DNA of 64,000 nt from JAAYTD01 sp964472015 (GTDB lineage Bacteria; Bacteroidota; Ignavibacteria; Kapaibacteriales; UBA2268): the NCBI GenBank assembly GCA_964472015.1, contig CAYYIP010000006.1:51494-115493 (forward strand), given 5' to 3'. The position numbers and the translations under genes were made by a program. Below the pieces are notes generated by a model, which was not told where the DNA came from, did no database searches, and was given only the letters and a program-made list of their open reading frames with translations. Below are positions 24,975 through 33,236 of the stretch, piece after piece. How positions within the stretch are numbered: the stretch's first letter is position 1; every line of letters begins with the position of its first letter.

Positions 24975-27659
24975 ATGAGTAAAAATTATCAATCTAAGAA
25001 TAAGTTAAATTTTAATAAAAGCATTACTAATAGTAATAAAAATAGTAATAAATATTCAGAAAAATCATTTATACCCGAGAAGTATAAAACTCCTTTATTT
25101 ATTTTATTATTAGCGGTATTGTTAATATTCTTTTTTAGAGAAGGTATATTTAATGGCAGTTTTTGGGGAGCTAGTGATAATATAAGTCCAGCAAGTTTTA
25201 TCACATATAAGAATCAAAAAGGCGATTTTCCTTTATGGCAGCCTTATATTTTTAGTGGCATGCCTGGTATGGCAGCAATGATGGAAGCAGCAACTCGTTA
25301 TTGGGATATTACAATTTATATTGTTTATGGATTTGGAAACTTTGTAAAAGCGTTATTTGATAGTGATGCAGCAAGGATTGCATTTTGGTATCTTGTTTTT
25401 GGTAGTGGGATGTTCTTTTTAATGCGATTACATAAACATAATAGATGGATATCTTTTTTTAGCTCTATTGCTATTACTTTTTGTACAGGTATTGTTATAT
25501 GGATTATGATAGGACATAATTCAAAGGTTCTTACTTTTATGATGGCACCTTATATATTTATTATGTTTGATAAATTAAAACAAAAGATTTCAATTATAAA
25601 TATTGTATTGACTGTTTTATTTATGCATATTATGATGGAAGGTGGACATGTACAAATGATGTTTTATATTGCAAGCGCATTATTTATATATCTTATATTA
25701 GATATAATAAATAGTTTAATAAAAAAAATAAATATTGTTCCTATTTTAAGTTCTACTTTGGTATTTATTGTTGCAACTGGTTTTGCCTTTCTTATGTCTG
25801 CTGATAAATATTTATCTGTATTAGAATATACGCCTTATTCTACTCGTGGTTCAGCACCTATTGTAAAACAAGTTGAAAATGATAAAAATAAAAATACAGA
25901 TAAAGATTATGATTATGCTACTAAATGGTCTTTTAGTCCTGGCGAAATGATAGACTTTTTTGTTCCTAATTATCATGGATTTGGGAAAGTAGATTATTCT
26001 GGTGTATTAACTAATGAAAGAGAAACAAAAATAATGACTTATTGGGGACAAAAACCTTTTGAAGATGCTGCTCCTTATATGGGGGCTATAGTTATTTTTC
26101 TTGCTATTCTTGGTGCTATGAATTATTTTAAAAAAGATGTTTTTGTTCAAGCGATGGTTTTTATTTCATTATTTGGATTGTTTCTATCTTTTGGGTATAC
26201 TTTTCCTATTTTATATGATGTCTTTTTTTATCATTTTCCTAAATTTAGTAGTTTTAGAGCCCCAAGTATGTCGCTTGTATTACTACATTTTTGTATTCCT
26301 ATATTAGCAGGATATGGACTTGCCTCATTAACTAAATTACGTGAACAATATGGTAATTATAAAATTATACCAAAAACAGAAAAAATATTTTTAAATATAT
26401 TCTTTTTTGCAATTGGAGTTTTTATTTTATCTGGAATTATTTTTATAACTGGATTTCAATATAGTTATACTAGTGCTGTTATAGCTTCACCTAGTTTACA
26501 AAGTTATGGTAATGGAGTTGCTCAACAGTTATCAAGTTTTATTTGGGATAATACTGTAAATGATTGGCTTATAATTGGGTTCCTTTGTATATTTTCTGCT
26601 TTTTTAATATATCTTTATATAAATAAAAAGATTTCTAGTACAATATTTATGATTGTATTGTCTATTATTGTTATATTTGATTTGTGGCGTGTTGATTACA
26701 GACCAATGGAAGTTGTTGATAAAGTTGTTGAAAAACAGCCTTTCCAGAGAACGGATATTATAGAATTTTTAGAGCAAGATAAACAACAATCACAAGAAAG
26801 ATTTAGAGTTTGTGATATTTCCAATCAAATAGCAAATTCCAATGCTTATTTTTTAATTGAAAATATTAATGGATATCATGCAGCTAAAATGAGGATTTAT
26901 CAGGATATGTTAGATGTTTGTTGTGAAGGTTCTACTTCTAATGTAACCAGTCCATTTTTATGGAATTTATTAAATGCAAAATATATTATATCGCCACAAC
27001 AGTTTGGGGGAGGTATACAACCTATTTTTCAATCAAGACAAACAGGTGCTTTTGTATATTATAATAGTAGTTATTGTAAACGTGCTTTTTTTGTTGATTC
27101 TGTAAAAGTTGAAAAACCAATTAATATATTAAATCATTTAAAAGATGGTGATTTTAATCCAAAATCATTGGCTTATTTAGAAGAGGAACTGCAGGATAAA
27201 ATTTATCCATCAAAATGTTATGATTCTGAGTTACAACAACAATATAAATTGATGCAGCAAAATATAAAAAATGATACTTCAATTGTACAAGCTACTGGGA
27301 CCAATGATATTGAGTTTTATACTCCTAAGCTTAATATAACAGATTATAAAAATGAATACATTAAAATTCAAACAGAAAGTAAAGAACAACATTTGTTAGT
27401 TTTGTCAGAAATATACTATCCTATTTGTTGGAAAGCTTATATTGATGGAAAAGAAACTAAAATTTATAAAACAAATTTTTCGCTCAGATCTGTTGTTGTT
27501 CCAGCAGGTGAACATATTATTGAGTTTAAATATGTATCAGATAAATTTAAAATTGGAAAAACTTTAAGTACATACACAAATATCTTTTTAATATTACTTC
27601 TTGTTAGTGGAATTATTATTGGAATTAGACAAAGAAAACAGAATAAAATAATTAAATAA
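24975..27659 (+). CDS. YfhO-family large membrane protein
   Basis: 894 residues from the ATG at 24975; an in-frame TTG at 24942 is less likely. After a basic Asn-rich N-terminus there are about a dozen membrane helices in residues 40-560, including LFILLLAVLLIFFF and the catalytic-like DNISPASF loop of the GT-C/YfhO fold, then a soluble C-terminal domain of about 270 residues and a last helix (TNIFLILLLVSGIIIGI). In Bacillus YfhO is linked to lipoteichoic-acid glycosylation; for Bacteroidota the substrate is unknown. It is 15 bp upstream of the isomerase gene, so a shared transcript is likely. Confidence 0.82.
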   Translation: MSKNYQSKNKLNFNKSITNSNKNSNKYSEKSFIPEKYKTPLFILLLAVLLIFFFREGIFNGSFWGASDNISPASFITYKNQKGDFPLWQPYIFSGMPGMAAMMEAATRYWDITIYIVYGFGNFVKALFDSDAARIAFWYLVFGSGMFFLMRLHKHNRWISFFSSIAITFCTGIVIWIMIGHNSKVLTFMMAPYIFIMFDKLKQKISIINIVLTVLFMHIMMEGGHVQMMFYIASALFIYLILDIINSLIKKINIVPILSSTLVFIVATGFAFLMSADKYLSVLEYTPYSTRGSAPIVKQVENDKNKNTDKDYDYATKWSFSPGEMIDFFVPNYHGFGKVDYSGVLTNERETKIMTYWGQKPFEDAAPYMGAIVIFLAILGAMNYFKKDVFVQAMVFISLFGLFLSFGYTFPILYDVFFYHFPKFSSFRAPSMSLVLLHFCIPILAGYGLASLTKLREQYGNYKIIPKTEKIFLNIFFFAIGVFILSGIIFITGFQYSYTSAVIASPSLQSYGNGVAQQLSSFIWDNTVNDWLIIGFLCIFSAFLIYLYINKKISSTIFMIVLSIIVIFDLWRVDYRPMEVVDKVVEKQPFQRTDIIEFLEQDKQQSQERFRVCDISNQIANSNAYFLIENINGYHAAKMRIYQDMLDVCCEGSTSNVTSPFLWNLLNAKYIISPQQFGGGIQPIFQSRQTGAFVYYNSSYCKRAFFVDSVKVEKPINILNHLKDGDFNPKSLAYLEEELQDKIYPSKCYDSELQQQYKLMQQNIKNDTSIVQATGTNDIEFYTPKLNITDYKNEYIKIQTESKEQHLLVLSEIYYPICWKAYIDGKETKIYKTNFSLRSVVVPAGEHIIEFKYVSDKFKIGKTLSTYTNIFLILLLVSGIIIGIRQRKQNKIIK

Positions 27660-27674
27660 AGTAGGTTGTATTTT

Positions 27675-28742
27675 ATGAAAAATCTTAATTTAGAAATTAT
27701 TCAGGAAGTTGATAAGCAAAATATGTATCAACTTTTAAAAGACTATTGGTTACATATAGAGAAAGCTATTAATAATGCAAAAAGAAGTACAGCAATCTTT
27801 TCTGTTGAACAAATAAAAAGTATAATTATTTTAGGAATTGGTGGTTCTGCTATTAGTGGTGAGATATTAAGGAACTATTTATATAGATTTAGTTCTACTG
27901 CAAATATAAATGTTAAAATTATACGGGGAAATGATATTCCTGATATTGTAGATAGCAATACTTGCGTTTTTGTTAGTTCTTATTCTGGTAATACTGATGA
28001 AACATTAACTGCTTTAGATATTGTAAAAAATAAAACAAAAAATTTAATAGCTATTACTTCTGGTGGTAAATTAGAGGAATTATTTAATAAAGAAAATTTA
28101 CCAGTATTAAAATTACCAGAAGGGATGATGCCACGATGTTCTCTTATGTATTCATTTTTTCATTTATTATATGTACTTTTACGTCATAATATTTTAAACT
28201 ATAAAGATGATATAGAACCTGCTATTAATAGTTTAATTAATAGAAAAAATGATAGCATATTTGATTATTCTAAACTTACTGAAGATAATATAGCAATAAA
28301 TATAGCAAAGAAATTTTTTAATAATATTCCTGTTATTTATTCATCAGATCGTTTTGAAGCTGTCAATTTAAGATGGCGTGCACAAATTCAAGAGAATGCA
28401 AATTCAATGGCATTTGGGAATATTTTACCAGAAGCAAATCATAATGAAATTAATGGATGGTCTATGCCATCTGATATTTTAAAAAGATTTATTGTTTTAT
28501 TTTTAAAAGATTATAAAGACGTTGAAATTTTAAAAAATGCTATGAAATTATCAAATACTATTCTAGAAAATAATAAAATTGCTTCGATTGAATTATATTG
28601 TAAAGGTAATGAAATATTAACAAAAATTTTTGATTTTATTTGCATAGGAGATTGGGTAAGTTTTTATTTAGCTATATTAAATAATGTAGATCCGACCCCT
28701 ATTCCTAATATTATGAATTTAAAAGCAATGATGAAAAAATAA
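27675..28742 (+). CDS. Bifunctional phosphoglucose/phosphomannose isomerase (SIS domains)
   Basis: Cytosolic sugar isomerase that interconverts glucose-6-P, mannose-6-P and fructose-6-P; characterised members are mostly archaeal, and this type is also common in Bacteroidota. 355 residues from the ATG at 27675. The first SIS domain has LGIGGSAISGE and SSYSGNTDETL (sugar-phosphate Ser loop). EGMMPRCSL and LPEANHNEINGW are the bifunctional-PGI signatures that carry the conserved catalytic residues. With the mannose-6-P product it may feed GDP-mannose for the nearby glycosyltransferases. A perfect terminator follows. Confidence 0.9.
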   Translation: MKNLNLEIIQEVDKQNMYQLLKDYWLHIEKAINNAKRSTAIFSVEQIKSIIILGIGGSAISGEILRNYLYRFSSTANINVKIIRGNDIPDIVDSNTCVFVSSYSGNTDETLTALDIVKNKTKNLIAITSGGKLEELFNKENLPVLKLPEGMMPRCSLMYSFFHLLYVLLRHNILNYKDDIEPAINSLINRKNDSIFDYSKLTEDNIAINIAKKFFNNIPVIYSSDRFEAVNLRWRAQIQENANSMAFGNILPEANHNEINGWSMPSDILKRFIVLFLKDYKDVEILKNAMKLSNTILENNKIASIELYCKGNEILTKIFDFICIGDWVSFYLAILNNVDPTPIPNIMNLKAMMKK

Positions 28743-28762
28743 TAAATTGTAGTGTATTAAGT

Positions 28763-28794
28763 AAAAAAAAGTGGTTATATAACCACTTTTTTTT
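28763..28794. terminator. Bidirectional terminator between isomerase and MATE gene
   Basis: GTGGTTAT/ATAACCAC (28771-28786) is a perfect stem with A-run before and T-run after, serving convergent genes. Confidence 0.85.
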
Positions 28795-28797
28795 ATT

Positions 28798-30144
28798 TTA
28801 TAGTTTTTTATATGATTTATATAAAACTATTATTGTTATTATTGATGATATTAAGTCTGCTGAGGATATCGCTAACCATACTCCATTTAATTTTAAAAAT
28901 AACGGCATTATTATTATAAGTGGTATTAAAAAAATTACTTGTCTTGATAATGAAAGAAATATTGATATTTTTGCTTTTCCTATATATTGAAAAAAATGAG
29001 AAGTAATTATTTGAAAACCAGATAGTGAAAAAAATAATGTATATAACCTTAATCCATTTATTGTAATATTTATTAATGTATGATCAGTTGTAAAAGCTCT
29101 TGCTATAAAATAAGGGAATATTATTGTTGCTATAGAACATATTGTTGCTATTATAGTTGCAATAAATATAGCTTGTTTTAATGTTTTTTTTACTCTATTT
29201 ATCTGTTTTGCACCATAATTAAATCCAACAATTGGTTGCATACCTTGTGCTAATCCCAATATTATCATGATAGCTAAATTTACAATACTATGTATAATTC
29301 CAAAAGCTCCAACTGCAAGTTCACCACTGTATTTATTTAATTGCCAATTAGTTATGATTGTTACTAAACTAATGCAAGAATGTAAAAGGAACGGTGCTAA
29401 TCCTATTGAAAATATATTTATTATTATATTAAATTTTAATTTAAAACAGTTTTTTTGAAAATGTATATATGAATTTTTTTGAATAAAATGTACAATTATC
29501 CATATTAAACCTATTGATTGAGAAATTACTGTAGCAGTTGCAGCACCTTTTATTCCCCAATTAAATTGAAAAATAAATGTAGAAGCTAAAATTATATTAA
29601 AACATACTGTTAATAATACAGATATCATAGCTTTTATAGGATATCCAGAGGCCCGCATTATATTATTAAGTCCAAAAAATAAATATGTTATAACATTTCC
29701 TGATAAAATAATTTTCATAAAATCACGTGCATAACATATATTATTTTTAGTTGCTCCAAACCATATTAAAAGTTCATCTAAAAAGTTTAATGCAAAAATT
29801 GATATAATAATTCCTATTATAAGATTTAATATAAGAGCAGTTCCTAATAATTCTGTTGCTTCTTTATGTTTTTTTTCTCCCATTCTTATCGAAACTAAGG
29901 CAGAAGAACCAACACCAATTAATGTTCCAAAAGCAATAGTAAAATTCATTATTGGAAATGTGATTGCTAAACCTGATATAGCTAATGCGCCGACGCCTTG
30001 ACCTATAAATATCCTATCGATTATATTATAGCAGGAAGTTGCTATAGTTGCTATAATAGCAGGGAGTGAGTAATTTAGTAATAATTTTTTTATTGGTTTA
30101 TTTTCAAGTTCTTTATATTTATTGTCTTTGGTTGTAGCTAACAT
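28798..30144 (-). CDS. MATE-family efflux protein
   Basis: 448-residue multidrug/cation antiporter of the MATE superfamily with twelve hydrophobic helices. The N-terminal conserved stretch PIKKLLLNYSLPAIIATIATSCYNIIDRIFIG and its repeat in the second half (NIFSIGLAPFLL...) show the two MatE domains. GAFGIIHSIVNLAIMIILGLAQGMQPIVGFNYGA is the C-terminal-domain signature. No regulator is adjacent. It is convergent with the isomerase; the promoter region upstream is taken by the flavin-reductase remnant. Confidence 0.9.
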   Translation of the reverse strand: MLATTKDNKYKELENKPIKKLLLNYSLPAIIATIATSCYNIIDRIFIGQGVGALAISGLAITFPIMNFTIAFGTLIGVGSSALVSIRMGEKKHKEATELLGTALILNLIIGIIISIFALNFLDELLIWFGATKNNICYARDFMKIILSGNVITYLFFGLNNIMRASGYPIKAMISVLLTVCFNIILASTFIFQFNWGIKGAATATVISQSIGLIWIIVHFIQKNSYIHFQKNCFKLKFNIIINIFSIGLAPFLLHSCISLVTIITNWQLNKYSGELAVGAFGIIHSIVNLAIMIILGLAQGMQPIVGFNYGAKQINRVKKTLKQAIFIATIIATICSIATIIFPYFIARAFTTDHTLINITINGLRLYTLFFSLSGFQIITSHFFQYIGKAKISIFLSLSRQVIFLIPLIIIMPLFLKLNGVWLAISSADLISSIITIIVLYKSYKKL

Positions 30145-30169
30145 ATTTTTATTAAATATATAATCTTTA

Positions 30170-30668
30170 TTATATTTTTTTATTATTTGAGTTTATTATT
30201 ATTTTTTTACTGAAAAACAATTTTCCTATTTTCCCTAATTTATAATAATTTCCATAAGAATAAGAAAGTAAATTTATATCTTCAATTTTTATAATTTTAT
30301 TGTTCCCAGATATTATTTATTTCTTTATTTATATTTACAGCTATGGTCTCTGATATAAACACATAATGAGATTCCAAAGGTAAAATTTATTTTACAATTT
30401 ATTTTAAATTTACAAGTTATTATGATATCAAAGGCGTTTTAATTTTTTATGAGATTGGAGTTATATCTATTTTTTCGAATTTATTATATTATTAAGAATA
30501 TCTATTTGGAAATATAGATATATAACACATAGGTGGGTTAGTATAAGTAGTTCCACTCCATGCAACTATAATTATATTATATTTTTCAGAGGTTATTCTG
30601 CAATTTACCAATATAACAGGAACTGAATTAAGCATATTTCCTGCTTTTAATAATATCTTTTCATTCAT
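30170..30668 (-). pseudogene. Decayed flavin reductase-like (flavoredoxin) gene
   Basis: On the minus strand from the ATG at 30668 a 58-codon frame (stop at 30492) translates to an N-terminus NEKILLKAGNMLNSVPVILVN...YNIIIVAWSGTTYTNPPMCYIS, which resembles the start of flavin reductase-like domain proteins. Further on, in other frames and broken by many stops, come a segment PLESHYVFISETIAVNIN and a C-terminal segment SYSYGNYYKLGKIGK (about 30180-30290), which resemble the end of the same family. A stretch of about 50 residues in the middle is missing or unrecognisable. So a roughly 190-residue FMN-binding flavin reductase has been lost by deletion and stops. Confidence 0.75.
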
Positions 30669-30715
30669 CTTATTATTAGGATTTTATATATCAAGTAATA
30701 CATTTTATAAGATAG

Positions 30716-32038
30716 TTACATTTTAGAAGCTAATGAAATTTCTTTAGCTAGTAAAGCAGTAATTTGATGTCTATCATATTGTTTTACATATTTTTCATTT
30801 GGTATAGGTAGTGTATTTGTTTTCCACATTTTGTATAATTCTTCTATTGCTTCTGCTATTTCATTTACATTTTTAGGTGAACAAATTTTAGCAGCTCTAT
30901 ATTCTTTTGCTATATTTTTTATTCCGCCATCTGGTGCACATACCAACAATGTTTTTCTTGCACCTATATATTCATAAAAACGACTAGGAGTTGCAATATC
31001 ATTTGGAATCATCATCCATAAAATGTTAGATTCCATTAAATGTTTAATAACATTGTTGTGATTAAGATATCCTAATAAAGAAGTATATTTAGTTAGTTTT
31101 AATTTATCTATAATTTTTATATGTTGCTGTTTCATTATTCCTATAAATTTTATGTTTATATATTTTTTTGCATCTTCATTTTTATTTAGGAATTTAGCAA
31201 TACCTTTTAAAAAATATTTTGGTGTTATATTGTCAGAAAATACACCACTATGAGTTAATGTGAACTTATTATTATCTGGTTTTATATCTTTATAAGGTAT
31301 AAAATCTTCCTCATCAAACCCATGAGGAATAATTCCTAAATCATTATGAGATAGGAATTTATAACGTCTTAACATTTTTTCTTTTAATTCACGAGTTATT
31401 ACAAAAGATTTTTGAGCATATCTTAAAACGGAACTTTCTAATGATATTGCTTTATTTTTATGATATGGTGTAGCAAAATAAAAATATGGATTATCTAACC
31501 ATAAATCTCTATAATCTATAACAAATGGAATATTATATTTTAGTGATAGTTCTTTTGCTACTAAGAAATCAGTATAAGGCGGAGCAGTAGCATAAATAAT
31601 TTTTATATTTGGGTTTTCTTCTATTATTTTACTTCCTAGTTTTACTGCATATTTTTTCCATCTTATTCGACTATCAGGTATAAAGATGCTTTGGGATAAA
31701 ATTCTAAAAATAATTTGTTTGAATCTTGATGGATATTTTACTTGTTTATTATTTTTCTTATTTTTTCCTCTGTTAAAAGGGTCCTTTTCTGTTCTAAATA
31801 TTTTTATATTTTCATCTATATCATTTAATAATGTTTCATCAAAAGCATAATATCTTGTTGCGCCTGTTGTTAGAACTATTGGATTCCAATTATATTCAGG
31901 TAAATATTTTACAAATTTTAATGTGCGTTGTACTCCACTAAGTCCCATAGGTGGGAAATAGTATGCAATCATTAAAATTTGTCGTTTTGATACTTCTAAA
32001 TCTATATTTTTTATACTGTTTATTATTTCATTATCCAT
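30716..32038 (-). CDS. GT4-like (GT-B fold) glycosyltransferase
   Basis: 440-residue retaining glycosyltransferase. Residues 20-45 (ILMIAYYFPPMGLSGVQRTLKFVKYL) are the N-terminal GT4-like motif. RDLWLDNPY and the C-terminal Glycos_transf_1-like half (SGVFSDNITPKYFLKGI, IPNDIATPSRFYEYIGARKTLL) follow. The Glu in the last motif fits the EX7E-type donor site in degenerate form. It follows the ZnuA-like gene with only four bases between, so they are co-transcribed; the functional link is unclear. Likely acts in envelope polysaccharide synthesis. Confidence 0.85.
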   Translation of the reverse strand: MDNEIINSIKNIDLEVSKRQILMIAYYFPPMGLSGVQRTLKFVKYLPEYNWNPIVLTTGATRYYAFDETLLNDIDENIKIFRTEKDPFNRGKNKKNNKQVKYPSRFKQIIFRILSQSIFIPDSRIRWKKYAVKLGSKIIEENPNIKIIYATAPPYTDFLVAKELSLKYNIPFVIDYRDLWLDNPYFYFATPYHKNKAISLESSVLRYAQKSFVITRELKEKMLRRYKFLSHNDLGIIPHGFDEEDFIPYKDIKPDNNKFTLTHSGVFSDNITPKYFLKGIAKFLNKNEDAKKYINIKFIGIMKQQHIKIIDKLKLTKYTSLLGYLNHNNVIKHLMESNILWMMIPNDIATPSRFYEYIGARKTLLVCAPDGGIKNIAKEYRAAKICSPKNVNEIAEAIEELYKMWKTNTLPIPNEKYVKQYDRHQITALLAKEISLASKM

Positions 32039-32042
32039 CTTT

Positions 32043-32975
32043 TTATTTATTTTCCTCTTCTTTAAAAGTAGATATTAATATGTTTGAATTATAGTTAATT
32101 AAATCTGAATAAGTTTTAATAGTTTTTTCATTTCCTATAGGATCTAATGTAATTATTTTTATTCCTAGTTCTTTTGAAATAATTTCTGCTGATTTATAAT
32201 TTAGTTGAGGTTCAACAAAAATAGCATTTGTTTTACTTTTTTTTATTACGTTAGTTATATGATGTATATATTGTGTTCCGGATTCTTTCCCCGGATATTC
32301 TTCTAATACACCACCAAAATTTAAATTAAAATCTCTTATAAAATATGCAAAAGAGTTATGGTATGTAAATATTTTATTATTTTTTATACTAGCTAATTGT
32401 AAATTTATATTATTTATAAGTTCGTTTAGTTCTTTAGTAAATTTTTCTTGTTGTTTATAATAGAAATCCTTGTTGTCTGGATCTATTTTTAAAATATATT
32501 CTGTTAATTTTGGTAATATATTTTTTACTGCTATTGGCGAAGTCCAAAAATGAGGGTCTATATTTTCCGCAATATGTTCATGTTTATGATTATGACAGCA
32601 GTTTAAATTTATTAATAAAGATTTATCTAATAATTTTAAAATTGGTATAGATTCTTTTGTATTTAATTTTGCAGCCCAGCCATCAAGATTATCATCTACA
32701 TAGAATAATAAAGAAGAATTTCTTATTTTAGCAATATCTGATGGTTTAGGTTCAAATGTATGAGGTGAATTTCCAGTAGGTAATAAAACGTTTATTTCCA
32801 TTTTATTGCCTACTATTTCTGATAATATTATTTTAAGAGGATATATAGAAACAATAATATTTTTTTTCGTTTCTTTTAATTTTATATTTTCTGTTTTATT
32901 ACAAGCAGGAATTATTATAATTAGAAATAAAAATAAAATTTTCTTTTTTTCTATAATTAATCTTAATAATTTCAT
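32043..32975 (-). CDS. znuA: Zinc/manganese ABC transporter substrate-binding lipoprotein (ZnuA-like)
   Basis: 310-residue periplasmic metal receptor anchored by lipid: signal peptide with lipobox IPAC (Cys at about 25). The cluster A-I fold is shown by ILLPTGNSPHTFEPKPSDI (first His ligand in PHTFEP), a His-rich loop NCCHNHKHEH, IDPHFWTSP (second His), TYHNSFAYFIRDF (third His) and EPQLNYKSAE. The loop is the zinc-concentrating loop typical of ZnuA/AdcA. No permease or ATPase genes flank it; only a glycosyltransferase follows four bases later. A TAnnTTTG box is upstream. Confidence 0.88.
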   Translation of the reverse strand: MKLLRLIIEKKKILFLFLIIIIPACNKTENIKLKETKKNIIVSIYPLKIILSEIVGNKMEINVLLPTGNSPHTFEPKPSDIAKIRNSSLLFYVDDNLDGWAAKLNTKESIPILKLLDKSLLINLNCCHNHKHEHIAENIDPHFWTSPIAVKNILPKLTEYILKIDPDNKDFYYKQQEKFTKELNELINNINLQLASIKNNKIFTYHNSFAYFIRDFNLNFGGVLEEYPGKESGTQYIHHITNVIKKSKTNAIFVEPQLNYKSAEIISKELGIKIITLDPIGNEKTIKTYSDLINYNSNILISTFKEEENK

Positions 32976-33021
32976 ATTTTTTATTAGATTTATTTATTTT
33001 TATATTTATTTAATAGAATTG

Positions 33022-33029
33022 CAAAGATA
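33022..33029 (-). promoter_or_regulatory. Bacteroidota-type -7 box upstream of znuA
   Basis: On the minus strand TATCTTTG (33029-33022) matches TAnnTTTG, about 47 bp upstream of the ATG at 32975. No clear -33 TTTG at 19-22 bp. Zinc-dependent control cannot be judged from sequence. Confidence 0.4.
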
Positions 33030-33138
33030 AATATATTTTGAATAAATATGAAATAAATAATAAATTTTATAAATTTATTATTTATATAAATTATATTAAT
33101 TATAATTAAGGGGATAGTGTTTTTATATATTTTTTTCG

Positions 33139-33146
33139 TATTTTTG
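33139..33146 (+). promoter_or_regulatory. Promoter -7 box upstream of valS
   Basis: TATTTTTG, preceded by TTTTTTCG, matches the extended motif TTTTCGTAnnTTTG that also occurs upstream of the hydrogenase and YCF48-like genes. It lies about 91 bp before the valS ATG. Confidence 0.5.
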
Positions 33147-33236
33147 TAAAATTTTATAGACTATGAAACAAATATAAGCTAGATTTATAAATAATAATGA
33201 TAACAATAATATATAATTAAAGAATAAAGAAAAAAT

